This document shows positions 1-5,339 of a stretch of DNA of 5,339 bases, piece by piece. Source of the stretch: Acidobacteriota bacterium (GTDB lineage Bacteria > Acidobacteriota > Terriglobia > UBA7540); contig JAJYNF010000220.1 in NCBI GenBank assembly GCA_021786455.1, positions 1-5,339 on the forward strand, read 5' to 3'. Below the pieces are notes generated by a model. It made no database searches. It saw only the letters and a list, made by a program, of their open reading frames with translations, and was not told where the DNA came from. Numbering within the stretch: position 1 is the first letter of the stretch; every line of letters starts with the position of its first letter. Made by a program: the position numbers and the translations under genes.

Positions 1-44
1 CCAAGACCTCATCGAACGATAGACCCTCATGCCTTGAAAACTCA

Positions 45-59
45 CGCCGCGTAGCGGCG
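45..59. repeat. Short perfect inverted repeat (6-bp stem, 3-nt loop)
   Basis: CGCCGC and GCGGCG flank a GTA loop and form a compact GC-only hairpin, followed by AAATTT rather than a run of T. It could be a weak terminator of a gene ending left of the window, or chance. The rest of 1-208 shows no supported gene and no promoter I would defend. Confidence 0.3.
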
Positions 60-208
60 AAATTTACTAGCTACTCAAATTCGGCAACATTCCATTTCCG
101 GCTGAACCAGGACACGTCAACGAATAAGTATCCGGCTCGCCAATGGCGTCTTAAATGTTCGGGCTTCGTTGGACGGATGAGCGCGCTACCAAAATTCACC
201 GGAATCAT

Positions 209-216
209 AGGAGGAG
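209..216 (+). promoter_or_regulatory. Strong Shine-Dalgarno sequence of the RidA gene
   Basis: AGGAGGAG lies 9 nt before the ATG at 226. It is the best ribosome binding site in the window, it fixes the start of the RidA gene, and it suggests efficient translation. Confidence 0.8.
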
Positions 217-225
217 AGTCTATTT

Positions 226-642
226 ATGGCAAAGGTCGAGATCAAGCATCCGGACAAGAAGGTTTCGACAGGCGCCTACTCAGCGGCTGTGCTGATTGAC
301 GGATGGCTTTACGTGAGCGGCCAAGGGCCAATCGACTTGACGACGGGTAAGGTGGTAGCCGGTACGATTGAGGAGCAGACACGATTGACCCTCAGTCACG
401 TTGGAAAGGTCCTTGAGGTTGCGGGTTGTACTTTTGCTGACGTCGTTAAATCAACGTGCCATCTGAAAGACATTCGTGATTTTGATCGCTTCGATTCAAC
501 TTACGCCGAGTTTTTCCCAGGCGTTCGGCCCGCACGAACCACGGTCCAGTCCGGGTTGGGTGAGGGCATGCGAGTGGAAATCGACGTCATTGCCCGTGTG
601 CCCAGTGAGGCTCACCTGGAGAAAACACAGCCCAAGATGTAA
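226..642 (+). CDS. RidA family protein (reactive enamine/imine deaminase, YjgF/YER057c/UK114)
   Basis: RidA proteins are cytosolic trimers. The archetype hydrolyses reactive 2-aminoacrylate and related enamine/imine intermediates released by PLP enzymes to 2-keto acids and ammonia. The 138-residue product covers the whole fold: GAYSAAV at 16-22 (family GPYSQAV), SGQGPID at 31-37, an EEQTR helix at 49-53, a DVVKSTCHL strand at 72-80, and RPARTTVQ at 101-108. R104 is the arginine that anchors the substrate carboxylate in deaminating members. VEID at 117-120 has Asp where many members have Glu. The C-terminal tail is about 8-10 residues longer than usual. The start is set by the AGGAGGAG site. 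It is followed after 148 bp by a DapA-family lyase on the same strand, and RidA paralogues often sit in such catabolic clusters. It may belong to an Rid subgroup (Rid2-Rid7) rather than housekeeping RidA, so no symbol is given. Confidence 0.93.
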   Translation: MAKVEIKHPDKKVSTGAYSAAVLIDGWLYVSGQGPIDLTTGKVVAGTIEEQTRLTLSHVGKVLEVAGCTFADVVKSTCHLKDIRDFDRFDSTYAEFFPGVRPARTTVQSGLGEGMRVEIDVIARVPSEAHLEKTQPKM

Positions 643-736
643 TATGAACTTGGCCATCGCACCTCGATGCGTACATAAGCACACTGATGGACGTGGAGCG
701 GACGTGAAATCAACTTCCGTTGGTCACAATGTCGAA

Positions 737-763
737 GGGGTAGGAACCTGAAGGTTGAACCCC
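737..763 (+). repeat. Imperfect intercistronic hairpin before the DapA-family gene
   Basis: GGGGT (737-741) pairs with ACCCC (759-763), and inside it AACC (745-748) pairs with GGTT (753-756) around a TGAA loop. Unpaired bases (742-744, 757-758) interrupt the stem. No T-run follows, so it is not a canonical terminator. It could shape RNA stability or translation of the downstream gene, whose own Shine-Dalgarno is weak (GGGCAGGG at about 776-783). The remainder of 643-790 shows nothing else. Confidence 0.3.
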
Positions 764-790
764 TAAATCCTGCTGGGGCAGGGCGTTCAA

Positions 791-1771
791 ATGACAGAGC
801 ACGGAGGTAAGAAGGCGCGCGCTCCTTTGCAAATTCGAGGGATCGTACCGATAATCCCGACCCCTTTTAGGAAGGACGAGGAAGTAGACTGGGAAAACCT
901 GCGCGCTCTGGTGGAATTTGCATGTGCCAGTGGAGCGTGCGGCTTATGCCTTCCCGCATACGCAAGCGAGTTCTATAAGCTCACCGAAGAAGAAAGGCGC
1001 CGCACCATTGCGGAAGCGGTTGAGCAGGTGGCTGGACGAATCCTGGTGGTCGGACAGGTGAATGCCCTTTCAGCGAAGCTGGCAAGGGAAGCCGCGCTTA
1101 ATGCACAACGGTCGGGAGTGGACGCAGTTTCTGTTTCCACGCCGCGTCTTTTTCCTCTAAGGGACCGCGACATTTTCCGTTACTTCGATCAAATCCTGAA
1201 CGCGATTGACATCCCTCTGGTCATTCAAGACTTCAACCCCGGCGGCCCAACCTTGAACCCTCAATTCATCGCTAACTTGCACAAAACTCACCCGCATTTT
1301 CGCTACGTAAAGCTTGAGGAACCCTTGATGGCATTCAAAGTGCAAGCAATCCTCGATAGAACGGCAGGCGAAGTTGGGGTATTGGAAGGCTGGGGAGGAA
1401 TGTACATGCTCGAGCTAATCCCGGCAGGGATATGTGGAGTCATGCCCAGTCTGGGTGTGGCAGATATCCTTGCCTATGTATTCCGATTGACCGAGCAAGG
1501 ATCTAAGGGCGAGGCGTACGAGATCTTCCGTTCTGTCTTGCCTCAGATCACCTTCAGCTTGCAAAATGTCGAATTACTTCATCGCACTGAAAAGGCTCTC
1601 CTTTGGGCTCGGGGAATCATGAAGACGCCGGTTGTCAGGGAAGCGAAGCTCGAACTTGATCATCACGATCTTGAGCACATTCAATTCCTGAATAATGAGA
1701 TCCTCACCACTCTCGACAGGCTCAAATTGCCTCGCAATCCCGGTAGCCCCTCGATTGCGGCTGAGTCATGA
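791..1771 (+). CDS. Dihydrodipicolinate synthase/N-acetylneuraminate lyase (DapA) superfamily aldolase, substrate unknown
   Basis: This is a class-I (Schiff-base) aldolase/lyase with a TIM barrel, 326 residues against roughly 290-310 for the family, with short extra tails at both ends. The barrel begins at RGIVPIIPTPF (16-26). YVKLEEP (172-178) carries the Schiff-base lysine K174. GICGVMPS (213-220) matches the late-barrel GxxGxxP segment. Two classical motifs are altered. The GTTGE carboxylate-binding loop reads AYASE (56-60), and IPLVIQDFN (141-149) has Q146 where lysine-pathway DapA and NanA have the catalytic tyrosine. This argues against housekeeping DapA and for a divergent lyase, dehydratase or deaminase branch, which also includes KDG/KDGal aldolases and pyrroline-4-hydroxy-2-carboxylate deaminase. 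It lies downstream of RidA on the same strand and converges with an M24 peptidase remnant, so a sugar-acid or amino/imino-acid catabolic role is inferred. Family certain; substrate not determinable. Confidence 0.9.
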   Translation: MTEHGGKKARAPLQIRGIVPIIPTPFRKDEEVDWENLRALVEFACASGACGLCLPAYASEFYKLTEEERRRTIAEAVEQVAGRILVVGQVNALSAKLAREAALNAQRSGVDAVSVSTPRLFPLRDRDIFRYFDQILNAIDIPLVIQDFNPGGPTLNPQFIANLHKTHPHFRYVKLEEPLMAFKVQAILDRTAGEVGVLEGWGGMYMLELIPAGICGVMPSLGVADILAYVFRLTEQGSKGEAYEIFRSVLPQITFSLQNVELLHRTEKALLWARGIMKTPVVREAKLELDHHDLEHIQFLNNEILTTLDRLKLPRNPGSPSIAAES

Positions 1772-1875
1772 GTGAGGATTGGGGTCGGTGGAAGAGATTT
1801 TCTGGGGCCAATAACTCGGCGAACTTCAAAGGGACGGGGGGTTAACTGTCGCTTCTACCGCGCCTCAGAGGACTA

Positions 1876-2565
1876 TCAGAGCTTTATTTCCAACGGGAAC
1901 GTACTGAGCTTCTTCACTCCTGTCTCAGTTACTACGTAATTGTCCTCAAGGCGGATGCCGCCCTTAAGACTTTCGCCGTAGAGTGCAGGCTCAAGGGCAA
2001 GTACCTCTCCGGCTCGCAAGGTTTGATCGCTTCCTGAAATTAACCAGGGAAATTCCTGGCCGTCCAGGCCAATGCCGTGTCCGGCGTGATGTCTAAATGA
2101 GCCTCGCGCGGCTTCGAACCCGTCCAGGAATTGACGGAGCTCCCGCCAAATTGTCGAGGCTTTGGCTCCGGGTCGGATTAGGGATTCTGCCAGCGCCAAG
2201 GCGTCACGAACAGTTTCCCAGGCCCTTGCTTCCGACTCGGAAATAGATGAAGCAGCGAAAGTCCGGCAAAGGTCCGCGTGGCAACCCTCGTAACATGGGA
2301 AAATGTCCAAGATGAAAAAGTCACCGGCAGTGATCGGGCGCCGAGTGGGGGCCCCGCCGTCGGATAAGGCGCGCGTGCCGCACGCAAAATCGCCGCGAAA
2401 GGGTACTGAGCTGCCCGCTTGCTTGACAACCGCGGCGTAGAACTCGTTGTACACCTCCCACTCCATTCTGCCGGGTTTCACAATATTGTATGCCGCCGCG
2501 CAACCCTGTTCCACCAACCGGATGGTCGACTCTATAGAAGCAATTTCATCGGGATCCTTTTTGCG
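1876..2565 (-). pseudogene. M24B family metallopeptidase (Xaa-Pro peptidase/creatinase-like), 5'-truncated
   Basis: The C-terminal pita-bread domain of an M24B enzyme (aminopeptidase P, prolidase or creatinase-like) is intact. Numbering from a TTG at 2517, the dinuclear-metal ligands are D71 and D82 (LDIF and HADL), H147 (AGHGIGL), E176 (LEPALYG) and E191 (GIRLEDN). The usual second-shell His of the HE motif is Q154. The frame is a remnant because family-like sequence (KDPDEIASIESTIRLVEQG) continues upstream of that TTG with no ATG or GTG, then hits TGA at 2566-2568. The creatinase-type N-terminal domain, about 150 residues or more, is absent, and an oppositely oriented transposase fragment begins at once. 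A TTG-initiated 213-residue product would lack part of the first helix; a shortened active protein is possible but unlikely. It converges on the DapA-family gene, and no clear terminator is visible in 1772-1875. Confidence 0.75.
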
Positions 2566-2567
2566 TC

Positions 2568-2921
2568 AGACATTCAGCGGAGGCGAAGAAAACTCGGCCT
2601 GGCTACCGGGCTCGTCGCTGGGTGGTGGAGCGAACCCACTCTTGGCTGAATCGCTTCCGCAAGCTCCTGGTGAGTTTTGAAAAGGCGGAGGACGGCTACG
2701 GGGCGCTATTGACCTTGGCCGCAGCCATGATCTGCTGGCGTCAGACGATTCTTATTTACGGATACGCTCTTAGTAAGAATGCGAGCTCCGGTGAGTATAA
2801 TCCGGCCTTCAAAAGTATTGTAAGGCGCTGCACGGGGGTGGTGATATGTCTGAGGATCAATACGGAATCCACGGTCCATTCTGGGGTTGCTCAGAGGTCA
2901 ATTTCTCATTCTGCTGGTTGA
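2568..2921 (+). mobile_element. IS5-family (DDE) transposase, C-terminal remnant
   Basis: In the frame of 2622-2921 the segment TRPGYRARRWVVERTHSW, followed by LNRFRKLLVSFEKAEDGY, is the C-terminal signature of IS5-type DDE transposases; the Glu of VVERT is the third acidic catalytic residue. Similarity runs from about 2575 to 2770 (ending near ILIYGYALS). The open frame to the TGA at 2919-2921 adds about 50 residues that look unrelated. The first two catalytic aspartates and the whole N-terminal part are missing, so it cannot transpose by itself. The neighbouring frame reads IQRRRRK at 2572-2592 just before TRPGY, which hints at a frameshift in the A-rich stretch near 2586-2592. I saw no terminal inverted repeats or target-site duplication. 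From 2774 to 2917 I see nothing else that is supported. Confidence 0.75.
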
Positions 2922-2946
2922 CAGCGGCAGGGTGCCTGCGTAAACT
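2918..2946 (+). promoter_or_regulatory. Putative sigma-70-type promoter of the sdhBCDA operon
   Basis: A perfect -35 box TTGACA (2918-2923), a 17-bp spacer and a -10 box TAAACT (2941-2946, 4 of 6 consensus) lie immediately upstream of sdhB. Initiation would be expected near 2952-2954, giving a leader of only about 15 nt before the ATG at 2968. It is the only good promoter match I found, and its place in the gap before the operon supports it. Confidence 0.6.
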
Positions 2947-2967
2947 TAAGTTCTATTCGCGGGTTAG

Positions 2968-3696
2968 ATGTTCGTGGAATTGAACATAACACTTCGGGTC
3001 TCGCGTCACCCAGCGCGCAACGGCAAAGCCTTCGACGAGTATCGAGTCCAGTTGGAAGAACGGATGAGCGTGCTCGACGCCTTATTCCGCGTGCAGCGGG
3101 AGCAGGACAGCTCGCTGGGCTTCCGCTGCTCCTGCCGCGTGGGAATGTGCGGCACCTGCGCCGTCTATGTAAACCGTGTGCCGCGCTTGGCGTGCTCGAC
3201 CCTGGTCCGAAGTCTGGAGTGCGACGTCCTCACCATCGAGCCGCTGCCTCATTATCCCATCGTCAAGGATGTAGCCGTTTCGCTCCAACCCTTCTTCGAG
3301 CAGTGGCGAAGGGCGAAGCCGGCGTTCCGCCCGCGGAAGCCCGAGGCGAGGGACCTGGCGCGGATTCCCAAGGATTCCAAGTACCGCCGCCTGACGCCCA
3401 CCAAACGGGATTGCATCACCTGCGGCGCCTGCTTCGCCGCCTGCTCCATCGTTGGGATGAACGACCATTACCTGGGGCCGGCGGCGATTAACAAGGCTTT
3501 TTTGCGCGTCCTCGACCCTCGAGATGCGGCGCGGGAAGAGCGCGTGAAAGTTCTCGATCGAAGCCTGGACGGCGTCTGGCGCTGCCATACGCAGTTCAAT
3601 TGCACAGCCGTTTGCCCGCGCCATATCGATTTGACGGATTCGATAGTACGCATCAAGCGGGCGCTGTTCTGGCCCGGGAGGTTGTTAAAGCCGTGA
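2968..3696 (+). CDS. sdhB: Succinate dehydrogenase/fumarate reductase iron-sulfur subunit
   Basis: This is the electron-transfer subunit of complex II; it relays electrons between the flavin in SdhA and the membrane quinone site on the cytoplasmic face. The 242-residue length is typical. The ferredoxin-like N-domain has CRVGMCGTC (56-64) plus C76 for [2Fe-2S]; C54 is an extra nearby cysteine. The C-domain has CITCGACFAAC (149-159), then C206, C212 and C216 (CHTQFNCTAVC), giving the ligands for [4Fe-4S] and [3Fe-4S]. H207 beside C206 matches the quinone-site histidine of E. coli SdhB, but the segment after C159 (SIVGMN) lacks the paired tryptophans of E. coli SdhB and looks more like FrdB. An in-frame TAG directly abuts the ATG, so the start cannot lie further upstream; the ribosome binding site is poor (GCGGGTTAG). 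First gene of the operon; its stop overlaps the sdhC start. Direction of catalysis is not certain, so frdB is possible. Confidence 0.95.
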   Translation: MFVELNITLRVSRHPARNGKAFDEYRVQLEERMSVLDALFRVQREQDSSLGFRCSCRVGMCGTCAVYVNRVPRLACSTLVRSLECDVLTIEPLPHYPIVKDVAVSLQPFFEQWRRAKPAFRPRKPEARDLARIPKDSKYRRLTPTKRDCITCGACFAACSIVGMNDHYLGPAAINKAFLRVLDPRDAAREERVKVLDRSLDGVWRCHTQFNCTAVCPRHIDLTDSIVRIKRALFWPGRLLKP

Positions 3697-4082
3697 AGCT
3701 CTACTTGCGCGAAGCGGTCCGAAAATATCGCTGGCAATTCAGCGGCATGGTCGCCTGGTTGATCCAGCGCGTGACCGGGTTGCTCCTGCTGTTCTATCTC
3801 TTCCTGCACGTCGAAACCATCAGCAAGCTCAGCCAGGGCCCCGTCGCCTTCGATCAGGCTGTGGGCACCTTCAATAGTCCGCTGTTCAAGCTGCTGGAAA
3901 TCGCGCTGCTCGGCACCGTGGTCTTGCACGCCTTCAACGGCGTCAGAATTACGCTGGTGGACTTGGGGATCGGAGTCGAAAAACAAAGGCACCTGTTCTG
4001 GTACGTGGCCGTTGGAATCGGGCTGCTGGTCTTTCTGGCCGGGGCAATTCCCATGTTCCTGTTCGCGGTGCTGAGGGTCTGA
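3693..4082 (+). CDS. sdhC: Succinate dehydrogenase membrane anchor subunit, cytochrome b type (SdhC)
   Basis: The start is taken as GTG 3693, which overlaps the sdhB TGA as GTGA and has GGGAGG at 3676-3681; this gives 129 residues. An ATG at 3600 in the same frame lies deep in sdhB and would add 31 non-family residues. Three membrane helices are visible at roughly 18-40, 63-92 and 102-127. Family marks are QRVTG (25-29), where R26 corresponds to the quinone-site arginine of E. coli SdhC, and LHAFNGVR (78-85), where H79 matches the axial heme b ligand. H39, thirteen residues after R26 in helix I, is a second candidate heme ligand. SdhC and SdhD together would anchor SdhAB and form the quinone and heme sites in the inner membrane. 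The protein resembles the next gene's product in layout, so assigning C versus D rests on order and size. Confidence 0.88.
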   Translation: MKLYLREAVRKYRWQFSGMVAWLIQRVTGLLLLFYLFLHVETISKLSQGPVAFDQAVGTFNSPLFKLLEIALLGTVVLHAFNGVRITLVDLGIGVEKQRHLFWYVAVGIGLLVFLAGAIPMFLFAVLRV

Positions 4083-4084
4083 AC

Positions 4085-4429
4085 ATGTTTCGAAGCGCCT
4101 GGGAATGGTACCTGCAAAGGGTCACAGGCGGCTTGCTGCTTGTGCTGCTGGTGGCGCATTTCTGGGTCGAGCATTTCATGAGTGCGCCGCTCCGGCACGG
4201 ACACTTGACTTACCAGGTGATCCAGGCGCGCATCTCCAACCCCGCTTGGCAGGCGATTGACATCGCCTTTTTGATCATTGCCCTGTACCACGGGCTGAAT
4301 GGACTTCGCAACATCATTCTGGATTATGGCCGTCTGGAGAAGCGGGGAGTGGCCGTCCTGACCATGGTGCTGGTTGTGGTCGGTGCCGTCTGGGCGTGGT
4401 GGGGGATCCGGGCCTTTAGCCGCTTATGA
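4085..4429 (+). CDS. sdhD: Succinate dehydrogenase membrane anchor subunit (SdhD)
   Basis: This is the second hydrophobic anchor of the complex, 114 residues with three predicted helices (about 12-32, 55-80 and 88-108). QRVTG (11-15) begins helix I and H25 follows R12 by thirteen residues, the same spacing as in SdhC. LYHGLNGLR (67-75) carries H69, the expected heme b ligand. LDYG (79-82) places D80-Y81 twelve residues after that histidine, the spacing of the D82-Y83 quinone pair in E. coli SdhD. The ATG lies 2 nt after the sdhC stop with a GAGGG site just upstream, and the stop overlaps the sdhA start as ATGA. Together with SdhC it presents four membrane histidines, consistent with a two-heme anchor. 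The similarity to SdhC suggests an old duplication. Confidence 0.88.
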   Translation: MFRSAWEWYLQRVTGGLLLVLLVAHFWVEHFMSAPLRHGHLTYQVIQARISNPAWQAIDIAFLIIALYHGLNGLRNIILDYGRLEKRGVAVLTMVLVVVGAVWAWWGIRAFSRL

Positions 4430-5339
4430 ACTTTGAGCATCTGGAGACCGATATCTTGATCTTTGGCGCCGGCGGGGCGGGTCTGCTGGCAGCGGTGCAC
4501 GCCCACGTGCGGGATCCTCGCCTGAAGATCGTGGTGGTGGTCAAGGGACTATTGGGACAGAGCGGCTGCACGCGCATGGTGCAGGGAGGGTACAACGCCG
4601 TTCTCAACCCCGCGGATTCCCTGGAAAAACACTTCCACGACACGCTGAAGGGCGGCGCTTATCTGAACGACCAGGAGTTGGCCTGGACACTCGTGGAGGA
4701 TGCGCCCAAGCGAATCATCGAACTCGAAAACCGGCTGGGATGCATGTTTGACCGCAACGACGACGGCACCATCCACCAGAAACCTTTCGCCGGGCAATCG
4801 TTCGACCGCACCGTCCACAAGGGCGATTTGACCGGCATTGAGATCATGACCAATCTGCGCGACTACATCCTGGAGGAAGACATCCGGGTTCTGGAGGAAA
4901 CGCGCGGCCTGGATCTGCTGACTCGCGACGGCCGGGTGGTGGGTGCGCTGATTCTCAACATCCGCAGCGGGCAATTCATCGTCGTGCGCTCCCGGGCGAT
5001 CCTGATCGCCACCGGCGGCGGAGCGACCATGTACAAGATCTCTTCCCCCTCGCTGGAAAAGTCCGGCGACGGCATGGCCATGGCGTGGCGCGCCGGGGCA
5101 CATTTTGTGGACATGGAGATGGTGCAGTTCCATCCTACCGGCCTGCTGGTAGGAAAATCCATTGCCACAGGAGGGCTGCTAGAAGAGGGACTGAGGGGTG
5201 CGGGAGCGCGGCTGTTCAACGGTCGAGGCGAACGTTTCATGTCGCGCTACGACCCCGAGCGCATGGAGCGGGCCACCCGCGACGTGATTTCCCGCTCCAG
5301 CTACCTGGAGATTATGGCCGGGCGCGGCACCGAGCACGG
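4426..5339 (+). CDS. sdhA: Succinate dehydrogenase/fumarate reductase flavoprotein subunit, 3' end beyond window
   Basis: This is the catalytic FAD subunit that interconverts succinate and fumarate. The first 304 codons are visible, out of an expected 550-650. FGAGGAGLLAA (13-23) is the Rossmann dinucleotide site. KPFAGQSFDRT (119-129) and GDLTG (133-137) match the FrdA/SdhA substrate-cap region. ATGGG (195-199) is the second FAD contact. QFHPTG (234-239) holds the conserved active-site H236. EEGLRGAGARLFN (253-265) and RATRDVISRS (282-291) follow, with R285 aligned to the proton-shuttle arginine. Two departures stand out. The flavinylation site reads SGCT at 46-49 before QGG (53-55), putting C48 where SdhA normally has the FAD-linked His. 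E253 also replaces the Thr of the usual TEG/TEA. Noncovalent FAD or a cysteinyl-FAD link is possible. The start ATG overlaps the sdhD stop as ATGA. The capping-domain and helical-domain substrate residues lie outside the window. Confidence 0.93.
   Translation, partial: MNFEHLETDILIFGAGGAGLLAAVHAHVRDPRLKIVVVVKGLLGQSGCTRMVQGGYNAVLNPADSLEKHFHDTLKGGAYLNDQELAWTLVEDAPKRIIELENRLGCMFDRNDDGTIHQKPFAGQSFDRTVHKGDLTGIEIMTNLRDYILEEDIRVLEETRGLDLLTRDGRVVGALILNIRSGQFIVVRSRAILIATGGGATMYKISSPSLEKSGDGMAMAWRAGAHFVDMEMVQFHPTGLLVGKSIATGGLLEEGLRGAGARLFNGRGERFMSRYDPERMERATRDVISRSSYLEIMAGRGTEH

Noticed and set aside
1..42. Possible gene edges at the left end: a plus-strand frame ending in TAG at 20-22, and a minus-strand ATG near 32 reading out of the window
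   Set aside because: Too few codons are visible to judge either, and neither has a convincing ribosome binding site or recognisable sequence.
1772..1875. A bidirectional terminator between the convergent DapA-family and M24 genes
   Set aside because: I found no stem with a flanking T-run, only a short direct repeat TCAGAG (1865-1870 and 1876-1881).
2846..2983. A 45-codon frame (starting MSEDQYGIHG) with a G-rich stretch upstream, overlapping the sdhB start by 16 nt
   Set aside because: It is Cys/Trp-rich with no family resemblance, it runs straight through the promoter boxes, and nothing but its open frame supports it. Ribosome profiling or conservation would be needed.
3082..3624. A 180-codon antisense frame opposite sdhB
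   Set aside because: It is the shadow of a GC-rich gene with unmistakable Fe-S motifs on the plus strand; its translation is low-complexity and family-less.
3600..3692. An upstream ATG that would extend sdhC by 31 residues
   Set aside because: It lies inside sdhB, the added residues are not anchor-like, and GTG 3693 has a Shine-Dalgarno and the GTGA overlap typical of coupled genes.
4549..5133. A 194-codon antisense frame opposite sdhA
   Set aside because: It is the mirror of a strongly conserved flavoprotein reading frame, with no independent support.

Overview
The window comes from a bacterium. It holds two blocks of different character, separated by a scarred junction with a transposase remnant near 2555-2580. 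The gene complement, the moderately GC-rich coding and a four-gene succinate dehydrogenase operon in an unusual order would fit a soil or environmental lineage such as Acidobacteriota. That placement is a guess from overall impression; nothing here fixes the taxonomy.

Left block (about 1-2565, G+C by eye in the low 50s). A RidA-family enamine/imine deaminase (226-642) and a class-I aldolase of the DapA/NAL superfamily (791-1771) run on the plus strand. Converging on them is the catalytic half of an M24B (aminopeptidase P/prolidase/creatinase-like) metallopeptidase on the minus strand (1876-2565). The peptidase has all five metal ligands but has lost its 5' end, so it is called a pseudogene. 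The aldolase keeps the Schiff-base lysine but lacks the classical catalytic tyrosine and the GTTGE motif, so it is not lysine-pathway DapA. A lyase, an imine deaminase and an Xaa-Pro-type hydrolase side by side suggest a small-molecule (amino- or imino-acid) catabolic cassette. The substrate cannot be read from sequence.

Junction (about 2555-2921). The M24 frame ends abruptly where the C-terminal part of an IS5-type DDE transposase begins in the opposite orientation. Both genes lack their N-terminal halves, so this is a deletion or rearrangement scar (or an assembly chimera), not a clean insertion.

Right block (2918-5339, G+C by eye near 60% or more). A convincing sigma-70-type promoter (TTGACA, 17 bp, TAAACT) precedes a tightly packed operon of a succinate dehydrogenase/fumarate reductase complex in the order iron-sulfur subunit (sdhB), two small three-helix membrane anchors (sdhC, sdhD), then the flavoprotein (sdhA, cut by the window end). 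Gene junctions are GTGA overlap, 2-bp gap and ATGA overlap, which indicates translational coupling. SdhB carries all ligands for the three Fe-S clusters. The two anchors look like paralogues, each with two similarly placed helix histidines, so the membrane domain could bind two b hemes. The visible part of SdhA has cysteine where the FAD-linking histidine normally sits. These last two points are the most interesting biochemistry in the window. I found no CRISPR array, no tRNA or rRNA gene, and no evidence of a wholly new system.
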